Shown: positions 57,621 through 64,000 of the stretch, one piece after another | Numbering within the stretch: the first letter of the stretch is position 1 | Layout: the number at the start of each line of letters is the position of its first letter | DNA from: Nitrosomonadaceae bacterium | GTDB taxonomy: Bacteria > Pseudomonadota > Gammaproteobacteria > Burkholderiales > Nitrosomonadaceae | NCBI GenBank assembly: GCA_030646695.1 | Contig: JAUSLF010000076.1 | Location: forward strand, 1-64,000 | DNA length: 64,000 nucleotides | Direction: 5' to 3' | The notes under the pieces: generated by a model | What the model saw: only the letters and a program-made list of their open reading frames with translations | Databases searched by the model: none | Told to the model about the DNA's origin: nothing | Made by a program: the position numbers and the translations under genes

Positions 57621-58607
57621 ATGAGAGCCATGATTCTGGAGGCACAGGGACAACCGTTGCGGCTGGCCGAACTGCCCCGGCCCAAACCCGCAGCCGATGA
57701 GATCCTGCTCAAAGTGCATGCCTGCGGTGTATGCCGCACCGACCTGCACGTGATCGACGGCGATCTGCGGCAACCCAAGCTGCCTCTCGTTCTCGGTCAC
57801 GAAATCGTCGGCACCGTGGTGGAAAAAGGCGCGCAGGTGGAACGTTTTGTCCTGGGGCAGCGCGTGGGAGTACCGTGGCTCGGTCGCACCTGCGGTCATT
57901 GCCGCTACTGTGTGAGCAGCCGCGAAAACCTCTGCGATGCAGCAGAATTCACTGGCTATACCCTGGATGGCGGCTACGCCGAATTCGCGCTGGCCGATCA
58001 ACGCTATTGCTTTTCCTTGCCGGACATATATTCCGATGCTGAAGCTGCACCGCTGCTTTGCGCCGGGCTGATCGGCTACCGCGCGCTGGTTGCGGCCGGC
58101 GATGCGCAACGGCTCGGCATTTACGGTTTCGGTGCGGCAGCGCATATCATCGCGCAGGTGGCCCGCTGGCAGGGGCGGGAGGTATTCGCTTTCACCAAAC
58201 CGGGCGATACGGAGGGGCAACGTTTTGCCCGCGAACTGGGAGTTGTCTGGGCGGGAGACTCCAGTGCAGCGCCGCCGCAGCAGATGGATGCTGCCATACT
58301 GTTTGCGCCGGTCGGCGCACTGATACCGCAGGCGCTGAGCCACACCGCCAAGGGCGGAACGGTAGTATGCGCCGGCATCCATATGAGCGTTGTTCCGGAA
58401 TTTCCCTATGCCTTGCTGTGGGGAGAGCGCAGCATACGCTCCATTGCCAATCTCACCCGCCGCGATGGTGAGGAATTTCTCGCCATCGCACCGCAGGCCG
58501 GGGTCAGAACCACGGTGGAAACTTTCCGCCTGGACGCAGCCAACGAAGCCGTGCAGCGCCTGCGCGCGGGCCAGGTGCGCGGCGCAGCCGTGCTAATGAT
58601 AGATTAA
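57621..58607 (+). CDS. Zinc-dependent alcohol dehydrogenase, MDR family
   Basis: A 328-residue enzyme. The catalytic zinc site is in HACGVCRTDLHVIDG and GHEIVGTVVEKG; the structural zinc Cys cluster is CGHCRYCVSSRENLC. The NAD(P) domain has GIYGFGAAAHIIAQ (a G-x-G-x-x-A variant). It resembles AdhA/propanol-preferring enzymes of stress islands that reduce aldehydes or re-oxidise NADH under low oxygen. It is divergent from the ATPase. The cofactor preference is not certain. Confidence 0.9.
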   Translation: MRAMILEAQGQPLRLAELPRPKPAADEILLKVHACGVCRTDLHVIDGDLRQPKLPLVLGHEIVGTVVEKGAQVERFVLGQRVGVPWLGRTCGHCRYCVSSRENLCDAAEFTGYTLDGGYAEFALADQRYCFSLPDIYSDAEAAPLLCAGLIGYRALVAAGDAQRLGIYGFGAAAHIIAQVARWQGREVFAFTKPGDTEGQRFARELGVVWAGDSSAAPPQQMDAAILFAPVGALIPQALSHTAKGGTVVCAGIHMSVVPEFPYALLWGERSIRSIANLTRRDGEEFLAIAPQAGVRTTVETFRLDAANEAVQRLRAGQVRGAAVLMID

Positions 58608-58631
58608 TCCGGAGTATCCCGCCCGGGACGG

Positions 58632-59267
58632 TCAAGGATGGCGCCGATAGCGCCCGATCAGTTCAACATGGGCAATGATGTGGCCTTCCATCGCTTTTTC
58701 CAGAATTGCCTTGGTTGGATGTTTGAGATTCGGCAGTAGGGTATCCAAGGCATAGAGCTTATGAAAATAGCGGTGGCTGCCCACCGGCGGGCACGGCCCG
58801 CCGTAGCCGGTGCGCTGCCAGTCGTTAAGCCCCTGCAAGGTTCCTGATGGCAACTCTTTCGCCCCCACACCCTCGGGCAAACTGCTGGCATCGGGCGGGA
58901 TGTTGTACAGCATCCAGTGCACCCAGGTCATTTTTGGTGCGGCTGGATCGGGTGCATCCGGATCATCGACGATTAGCACCAGGCTTCTTGTGCCATCCGG
59001 TATTTTGCTCCAGGAAAGTTCTGGTGAAACATCCCGGTCATCACAGGTATGGCGAACGGGAATCTCATCGTTGTGGGAAAAGGATGTCGAGGTAAGTGTC
59101 AGAGCAATCATTTTCTTCTCCTGCCCGCTTGGGGGTGATTTGGTCTCAGCCGCACCCGCAGAAAAGCAGATGAGAACAGTCGCCAAGCATAGCACTCCTG
59201 CCGGACGAATGAAACGAACCCAGCCATCGCCCTGCAGGCGGTATTCGCGGTGAAATTTAGCATTCAA
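58632..59267 (-). CDS. YbhB/YbcL-type PEBP-like protein, probably exported
   Basis: The PEBP core is complete: SWSKIPDGTRSLVLIVDDPDAPDP, WVHWMLYNIPPD, GYGGPCPPVGSHRYFHKLYALD and a C-terminal HVELIGRY. In front, PAGVLCLATVLICFSAGAAE is a convincing signal peptide, so I start at the TTG at 59267 (211 aa), 25 bp after the upstream Hsp20 stop. An internal ATG at 59111 with a strong AGGAG gives a cytosolic 159-residue form; both could be made. The function of bacterial PEBP homologues is mostly unknown (ligand or inhibitor binding). Confidence 0.8.
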   Translation of the reverse strand: MNAKFHREYRLQGDGWVRFIRPAGVLCLATVLICFSAGAAETKSPPSGQEKKMIALTLTSTSFSHNDEIPVRHTCDDRDVSPELSWSKIPDGTRSLVLIVDDPDAPDPAAPKMTWVHWMLYNIPPDASSLPEGVGAKELPSGTLQGLNDWQRTGYGGPCPPVGSHRYFHKLYALDTLLPNLKHPTKAILEKAMEGHIIAHVELIGRYRRHP

Positions 59268-59292
59268 TTGCGAGCGCGTCCAACATGCAAGT

Positions 59293-59793
59293 TCAGGATA
59301 CCGGGATGGATTTGGCCGATTTGCCTCCAACCTTGGGTAGGCGGACGGTCAGTACCCCGTTCTTGTAACTCGCCTCCGCCTTGTCCGTGTCGACGTTGAG
59401 GGGTAACGGAATGCTGCGCTGGAATGCCCCGTACGCGCGCTCCATCACGTGGTAGGTGCTGTCGAGAGTTTCACGCTCAAAGTGCTTTTCCCCAGAAAGG
59501 TTGAGCATGTTACCCTCGATCATGATGCGGCAGTCTTCCTTCTCCATACCGGGCACCTCCACTCTCACCACCACTTCTTTCTCCGTTTCTTCCACTTCTC
59601 CCGCCAGCAGACTCCAGCGCGGAAACGAAGCCAGCGCTGGAGTCTGCGTCTGCTCCTCCTTGCTACGGGCAAAATGGGTAAGCGCGTTGTTGCTGCGGCT
59701 GAGCAACTCACGCCAGCCTTCCGACAGATGCTCCCAAGCACGGCCGATCTCGTGGCCGATATGTTTTCCTGCTTCCTTCAACGAATCCAGCAT
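59293..59793 (-). CDS. hsp20: Hsp20-family small heat-shock protein, divergent N-terminus
   Basis: A 166-residue protein. Residues 1-55 form an amphipathic helical arm (MLDSLKEAGKHIGHEIGRAWEHL) unlike the other two Hsp20s here. The alpha-crystallin domain follows: EVVVRVEVPGMEKEDCRIMIEGNMLNLSGEKHFERE and ASYKNGVLTVRLPK, ending in KSIPVS (I-P-V variant of the I-x-I anchor). It is probably cotranscribed with the PEBP-like gene downstream. Confidence 0.9.
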   Translation of the reverse strand: MLDSLKEAGKHIGHEIGRAWEHLSEGWRELLSRSNNALTHFARSKEEQTQTPALASFPRWSLLAGEVEETEKEVVVRVEVPGMEKEDCRIMIEGNMLNLSGEKHFERETLDSTYHVMERAYGAFQRSIPLPLNVDTDKAEASYKNGVLTVRLPKVGGKSAKSIPVS

Positions 59794-59963
59794 GATCTTT
59801 TATCTCCTTCAGTAATCGCGGCAAAAGATGGCCAAATAATTCTTGGCAACTTCATCATAGATGAAATTTAAAGCTGGATATATTTATCGGACAACAAGGT
59901 GGCGTAACATATCCGATACCAAGGGATTCCGCATCCATTCCGCCACAACGCGAGGAGAAAGAG

Positions 59964-60725
59964 ATGGGCCACCCACCTAGGCCGGACCCGAGATCATCCC
60001 GGGTTTCAGGGGATAGTCGCCCGCTGAATGCACCCGCGCTGGTGACAGAACTGGGCGGTAGTTATGCGGCAGGACTCGGCATCAATCTTGGCGCGCTGGA
60101 TGCCGCTGAAATCTACAAGTGGTTTATCGCTGCTGTGCTATACGGCGCGCGTATTCCGGAAACCATTGCCAGCCGTACCTGGCATGAATTCGAAGCTAGC
60201 GGCGTACTGACGCCGCAGCGCATGCTCGATACCGGCTGGGACGGGCTGGTCGCCATTCTTGACCGGGGTAGCTATGTGCGTTACGACTACAAGACTGCCA
60301 CCAAGCTGCTCGAGATTAACCGCACCCTGCTCGACCGCTACGGCGGCAACCTCAATACCCTGCATGCCGCCGCGGCCGATCCCGCTGACCTGGAACAGCG
60401 CATCATGGCTCTGGGCAAAGGTGTCGGCAAGGTAACGGCTGGTATTTTCCTACGCGAGCTGCGCGGCAGGTGGCAGAAAGCAGCCCCATCACTCTCGCCG
60501 CTGGCCTTCATGGCGGCCCGGACGCTCGGCTTTCTCCCGAGCAAGATCGGTGACGACTACGACCTGGCTCTTGCCTGGCTGCAACACCTGTGGGGCGAAC
60601 ACGGCATGACGGCGGAAAGCTTCACCGATTTTGAGGCAGCGCTGGTGCGGCAAGGGCTACGGCTGCGTCGTCGCACAGCCCGAAGTTCCGTGCGATCCGG
60701 CGCAACCGGTCTCACTCCCGCATGA
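59964..60725 (+). CDS. HhH DNA-glycosylase-like protein of unknown activity
   Basis: A 253-residue protein. The middle resembles an endonuclease III-type helical domain: KWFIAAVLYGARIPETIASRTWHEF, LDTGWDGLVAILDRGSYVRYDYKTATKLLEI and LGKGVGKVTAGIFLREL, the last reading like a helix-hairpin-helix (G-x-G-x-x-T-A). The catalytic Lys/Asp pair and the Fe-S Cys of EndoIII are not visible. It may bind damaged DNA without glycosylase activity. It is preceded by GAGGAGAAAGAG. Confidence 0.55.
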   Translation: MGHPPRPDPRSSRVSGDSRPLNAPALVTELGGSYAAGLGINLGALDAAEIYKWFIAAVLYGARIPETIASRTWHEFEASGVLTPQRMLDTGWDGLVAILDRGSYVRYDYKTATKLLEINRTLLDRYGGNLNTLHAAAADPADLEQRIMALGKGVGKVTAGIFLRELRGRWQKAAPSLSPLAFMAARTLGFLPSKIGDDYDLALAWLQHLWGEHGMTAESFTDFEAALVRQGLRLRRRTARSSVRSGATGLTPA

Positions 60726-60746
60726 TCAAATCATTGGAAATTTTTG

Positions 60747-60911
60747 TTACCTGCGATGGCCGAGCACCAGACCCGCTATTTCCACGCCAAGACCGAGGGC
60801 GAGAAGGACTGCGCCTATCCATGCGTTTTCCGGTGCCAGAAAGACCAGTACCCCGCCCACTACGAGCAGTGAGATGGACAGGATACGTTTGCTGCGCGGA
60901 TTCTTGATCAT
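60747..60911 (-). CDS. Small two-helix membrane protein, 54 aa
   Basis: On the minus strand from ATG 60911: MIKNPRSKRI, then two hydrophobic helices (LSISLLVVGGVLVFLAP and WIGAVLLALGLGVEIAGLVL) separated by a short ENA loop, and a GHRR end. The basic N-terminus predicts both ends in the cytoplasm. The ribosome site (GTAGAG) is moderate. It is too short for most gene callers. It lies in the 332-bp gap between the HhH-like gene and hsp20, which otherwise holds only the hsp20 3' flank. Confidence 0.6.
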   Translation of the reverse strand: MIKNPRSKRILSISLLVVGGVLVFLAPENAWIGAVLLALGLGVEIAGLVLGHRR

Positions 60912-61057
60912 GGCTAAACTCTACGAACGATACGCTTATTCCAACTATAGACCTGAACCAGCAAAAAGTCAGTGAAACGGATCAGTCGCCTGCGTAACTG
61001 CTGCCCCGGCTAGACGACCAGGGCAGCAGTAACCGCGAAAGCAGCCAATAAAAGACA

Positions 61058-61489
61058 TCAGTTGATGACAAGTTTTCTGGCGGAAGAAGCAGCTTTCTTT
61101 GGCAGCGTCAGTTCCAGAATCCCGTCGCTATACTTGGCGCGGGATGCCCCTTCGTCAATTTCGCTGCCGAGTGAAAAGCTGCGAAAAGCTTTGCCGTAAT
61201 AGCGCTCGGAACGCAGCACTTTCTCTCCGTCCTTTACTTCCTTCTCCTGCCTGGTTTCTGCGCTGATAGATACCTGATTGCCTTCGATGGAAACGTGGAT
61301 GTCTTCCTTCTTCACACCGGGAATTTCAGCGTGCACCGTGTATGCTTTGTCGTCTTCCCTGACATCCATCTTGATCAGAACTTCCTGCTTGCTTTCCATT
61401 TTCACCGGGCGGAAAAACCCCCTGAACACATCATCAAATGGATCCAGGCTGGAAACCTGGAATGGGTCGAAACGAGTCACATTAGCCAT
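61058..61489 (-). CDS. hsp20: Hsp20-family small heat-shock protein
   Basis: A 143-residue protein, close to the copy at 42289: it starts MANVTRFDPFQVSSLDPFDDVFRGFFRP and carries the alpha-crystallin domain (VLIKMDVREDDKAYTVHAEIPGVKKEDIHVSIEGN...) with ILELTLPKK and a C-terminal RKLVIN anchor. It has an AAGGAG site. It lacks the CPRCG knuckle of its relative. It is a cytosolic holdase. Confidence 0.93.
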   Translation of the reverse strand: MANVTRFDPFQVSSLDPFDDVFRGFFRPVKMESKQEVLIKMDVREDDKAYTVHAEIPGVKKEDIHVSIEGNQVSISAETRQEKEVKDGEKVLRSERYYGKAFRSFSLGSEIDEGASRAKYSDGILELTLPKKAASSARKLVIN

Positions 61490-61547
61490 GTTTTTCTCCT
61501 TGGGTTAATCGGTTTATTGGGCGGATGATCCCGCCGACAGGAGAAAT

Positions 61548-61706
61548 ATGGTGATGGAGTGCAAGATTTCAATAGCAAAATTTCCGCAGGGCGTTGTCCA
61601 TGCGCAGGTCAATGCAACGCGAACGCAATCCTCCGCCATAAACAATGTTTCGGATTTGATGACAGCCACTCATCAACACGTAATAATTTTTATTTGCCAC
61701 TCTTGA
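61548..61706 (+). CDS. Possible small protein, 52 aa (weak)
   Basis: An open frame starts with ATG 61548 behind a good AGGAGA site and reads MVMECKISIAKFPQG...HVIIFICHS. It lies between divergent hsp20 and the MEMO1-family gene. The sequence has no family resemblance and no clear hydrophobic pattern, so it may be chance. The rest of the 268-bp gap is upstream sequence of both genes. Confidence 0.2.
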   Translation: MVMECKISIAKFPQGVVHAQVNATRTQSSAINNVSDLMTATHQHVIIFICHS

Positions 61707-61757
61707 TTCTGTCCCGGTAATCCACATATCCAAAGAATCGCTTGAGAAGAGGTCACT

Positions 61758-62561
61758 ATGTTTATTACTCGCACACCAGCCGTCGCAGGTATGTTCTACC
61801 CCGCCGATCCGCAGCAGCTTGCCCACGATGTGCAGCAGTTGCTGACCGCAGCGCATCCACACGCCTTAACCCCCAAAGCTCTGATCGTGCCGCACGCCGG
61901 CTACATTTATTCGGCTGCCATCGCAGCCACAGCTTATGCCACACTCCGTCCCATTGCTGCGCACATCCGGCGCGTGGTGTTGCTCGGCCCCACTCATCGT
62001 GTTGCGGTACGCGGCCTGGCATTGCCGGAAGCGGATGCCTTCGACACGCCGCTCGGACGGGTGATGCTGGACACGGCGGCAATGCGCACCATCGCCCATT
62101 TGCCGCAAGTCACCGTCAGCGCGCAGGCGCACGCGCTGGAGCATTCGCTGGAAGTGCAACTGCCATTCCTGCAAAGCATCCTGCCGCACTTTACCCTGCT
62201 GCCGCTGGCTGTCGGCATGGCGTCAGCCGAAGAAGTCGCCGAGGTACTGGATGCCCTGTGGGGCGGCGAGGAAACGTTGATTGTCATCAGCTCCGATCTT
62301 TCACACTATCTGCCTTACGCCACCGCACAACGTGTGGATGGCGAGACCGTGCAATCCATTTTGGACCTGCGCCAGCCGATAGCACATGAACACGCCTGCG
62401 GCGGCACGCCCATCAGCGGTCTGATCGTCGCGGCGCAGAAACACCACCTGACACCGCACTTGCTTGATTTGCGCAACTCTGGCGATACCGCCGGTTCGCG
62501 CGATCAGGTGGTGGGTTATGCCGCGCTCGCCTTTACCGGGAAGGAAGAACATGTCAACTGA
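61758..62561 (+). CDS. amrB: AmmeMemoRadiSam system protein B (MEMO1 family)
   Basis: A 267-residue protein with TPAVAGMFYPADPQQL, VPHAGYIYSAAIAATAY, LLGPTHRV, HSLEVQLPFLQ and ISSDLSHYLPYATA. These are the MEMO1/extradiol-dioxygenase-like blocks with His residues that could bind iron. The bacterial function is unknown; a redox role has been proposed for MEMO proteins. It starts behind AGAGG and overlaps the AMMECR1 gene by eleven bases. Confidence 0.9.
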   Translation: MFITRTPAVAGMFYPADPQQLAHDVQQLLTAAHPHALTPKALIVPHAGYIYSAAIAATAYATLRPIAAHIRRVVLLGPTHRVAVRGLALPEADAFDTPLGRVMLDTAAMRTIAHLPQVTVSAQAHALEHSLEVQLPFLQSILPHFTLLPLAVGMASAEEVAEVLDALWGGEETLIVISSDLSHYLPYATAQRVDGETVQSILDLRQPIAHEHACGGTPISGLIVAAQKHHLTPHLLDLRNSGDTAGSRDQVVGYAALAFTGKEEHVN

Positions 62562-63129
62562 TCAAGGAAAAATATTGCTGCCGATAGCACGTGCTGCGAT
62601 TGCGCACGTCTTGCACGCGCCGTATCCAGCAGCAGCGGATGAAACCGCAGCGTGGCTGGCTGAACCTGGCGCAAGTTTCATCACCCTCACTCAATCCGGC
62701 GAGTTGCGCGGCTGCATTGGTACGCTGCAGCCGCACCGGCCATTGCTCGCCGATGTCAAAAGCAATGCCGTGTCTGCCGCGCTGCACGATCCGCGCTTCC
62801 TGCCGCTCACGCTGGAGGAATTTGTCACGGTGCAAGTGGAAGTCTCGCTGCTCACCGCACCGCAGCCGCTGGGCTTTGCCGACGAAGCGGACGCGCTGGC
62901 GCAACTGCGCCCCGGTACCGACGGGGTTGTGTTCGAATACGGCCGCTATCGCAGCACCTTTCTGCCACAGGTATGGGAGAGCCTCGCGCAACCACATCTG
63001 TTTCTTGCTATGCTGAAACGTAAGGCCGGGCTGCCCGATAACTTCTGGGCCGAGGACGTGAAACTGTCGCGCTATACCGTGACCAAATGGCGTGAAACTG
63101 ACTTAGACGAGGAATCCTACAATGGATGA
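62551..63129 (+). CDS. amrA: AmmeMemoRadiSam system protein A (AMMECR1 family)
   Basis: The start at ATG 62551 (MSTDQGKILLPIARAA) behind GGAAGGA gives 192 residues. The conserved AMMECR1 signature is SGELRGCIGTLQPHRPL, followed by NAVSAALHDPRFLPLTLEE, VEVSLLTAPQPL and YRSTFLPQVWE. The LRGCIG motif is nearly invariant and suggests an enzyme, but no reaction is established. It is translationally coupled to both neighbours. Confidence 0.9.
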   Translation: MSTDQGKILLPIARAAIAHVLHAPYPAAADETAAWLAEPGASFITLTQSGELRGCIGTLQPHRPLLADVKSNAVSAALHDPRFLPLTLEEFVTVQVEVSLLTAPQPLGFADEADALAQLRPGTDGVVFEYGRYRSTFLPQVWESLAQPHLFLAMLKRKAGLPDNFWAEDVKLSRYTVTKWRETDLDEESYNG

Positions 63130-64000
63130 ACCGATCAGCATTGCCGAACGACATCCCGCCAGGTACTGGCATCGGCTGGACGACGGCCGTATCCAGTGCG
63201 ACCTATGTCCGCGCGACTGCAAGCTGCATGAGGGACAGCGCGGCGCATGCTTCGTGCGCGGACGAGTCGGCGATGCGATGGTGCTCACAACTTACGGACG
63301 ATCTTCCGGATTTTGTGTCGATCCGATCGAGAAAAAACCGCTCAACCATTTCTATCCCGGCAGCAGCATCCTGTCGTTCGGCACGGCAGGCTGCAATCTC
63401 GCCTGTAAATTTTGCCAGAACTGGGATATTTCCAAATCACGCAGCTTCGACAAGCTCGCCGACCAGGCCAGCCCGGAAGCCATCGCGCGCAGCGCCGAGG
63501 AACTCGACTGCAAGAGCGTCGCCTTCACCTACAATGACCCGGTGATCTTCGCTGAATATGCGATGGACGTAGCCGATGCCTGTCACGCACGCGGCATCAA
63601 GGCGGTGGCAGTCACGGCAGGTTATATCCACGACCAGCCGCGGCGCGATTTCTTTGCCAAAATAGATGCGGCTAATGTTGACCTCAAGGCGTTCACCGAC
63701 GAGTTCTATGTCAAACAAACCGGCGCGCACCTGCAACCGGTGCTGGATACACTGAAATATCTCAGGCAGGAAACAGACGTATGGGTCGAACTGACCACGC
63801 TGCTAATCCCCGGCCTCAACGATTCGGCAGATGAGATCGGCAAAATGAGCGAGTGGATCGTCAGGGAACTCGGCGTGGACGTGCCACTGCACTTTTCTGC
63901 CTTTCATCCGGACTACAAGATGACCAATATTCCCGCCACCCCGGCAGAAACGCTGATACAGGCACGTCAAATCGCCCGGGCGGCAGGGCTGCTGTATGTC
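63122..64000 (+). CDS. amrS: AmmeMemoRadiSam system radical SAM protein (3' end cut by window)
   Basis: ATG 63122 overlaps the AMMECR1 stop by eight bases. The 293 codons in the window include CDLCPRDCKLHEGQRGACFVR (an N-terminal Cys group), the radical SAM cluster CNLACKFCQNWDISKS, FTYNDPVIFAEYA, VDLKAFTDEFY, LTTLLIPGLNDS and HFSAFHPDYKM. It resembles pyruvate-formate-lyase-activating enzymes but belongs with the MEMO1/AMMECR1 trio. It continues past the right edge. Confidence 0.93.
   Translation, partial: MDEPISIAERHPARYWHRLDDGRIQCDLCPRDCKLHEGQRGACFVRGRVGDAMVLTTYGRSSGFCVDPIEKKPLNHFYPGSSILSFGTAGCNLACKFCQNWDISKSRSFDKLADQASPEAIARSAEELDCKSVAFTYNDPVIFAEYAMDVADACHARGIKAVAVTAGYIHDQPRRDFFAKIDAANVDLKAFTDEFYVKQTGAHLQPVLDTLKYLRQETDVWVELTTLLIPGLNDSADEIGKMSEWIVRELGVDVPLHFSAFHPDYKMTNIPATPAETLIQARQIARAAGLLYV

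Overview
The window comes from a moderately GC-rich Gram-negative bacterium. Protein families and gene combinations point to a betaproteobacterium, perhaps of the Nitrosomonadales type: a single hyp-hox operon for an NAD-reducing [NiFe] hydrogenase, a BCAM0308-family protein, RpoS, HupE, EttA and PEP synthase. The taxonomic call is inference. No rRNA, tRNA or CRISPR was seen. Many long frames antisense to real genes are composition shadows and are left out.

Layout. (1) 1-1600 is a graveyard of mobile and toxin-antitoxin remnants lying against the 3' end of ettA: the 5' end of an IS200/IS605-type transposase, a displaced copy of the ettA 3' end, a zeta-toxin-type tail fused to a broken DUF2442 gene, a DUF4160 tail, an intact HigA and a 26-residue HigB stub. 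(2) 1602-9301 is core-like: EttA, a small exported protein, a Lon-family protease, and SEL1 and TPR secreted proteins, with palindromic repeats between them. (3) 9302-11680 is accessory: a membrane-anchored orphan, a MITE-like element with perfect inverted repeats and a target duplication, and an AT-rich SIR2-like protein (probable defence effector) followed by an attC-like site. (4) 11682-15425 holds PsiE, PEP synthase and MsrA. (5) 15581-20910 is a tightly coupled operon: acyl-CoA synthetase, 2-oxoacid dehydrogenase E1 alpha, E1 beta, E2 and an acyl carrier protein, with a 131-bp MITE inserted between E1 beta and E2.

(6) 21091-35019 holds a B12-dependent ribonucleotide reductase, HupE and a complete minus-strand cluster, cytochrome c - hypCABDFE - hoxFUYH - hoxW. 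It supplies the hydrogenase, its Ni/Fe active-site assembly, the maturation protease and probably nickel import. (7) 35602-38895 is a single-chain restriction-modification protein whose gene has absorbed two dispersed repeats.

(8) 39110-64000 is a long stress and low-oxygen-type island: HPF, a CBS protein, BCAM0308, a GroEL paralogue with an altered ATPase site, three Hsp20s, PAS and DUF2934 proteins, RpoS, a NarL-type two-component pair, a phosphoribosyltransferase, PolX, the archease/RtcB RNA-repair pair, a universal stress protein, a nicotinamidase/NAPRTase NAD-salvage pair, a P-type ATPase, an alcohol dehydrogenase, a PEBP-like protein, a HhH DNA-repair-like protein, and the MEMO1/AMMECR1/radical-SAM trio, whose last gene runs off the right edge. 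The content resembles the low-oxygen-activated locus of Burkholderia (inference). Two copies of a 29-bp motif, upstream of rpoS and of the DUF2934 gene, may mark a shared regulator.
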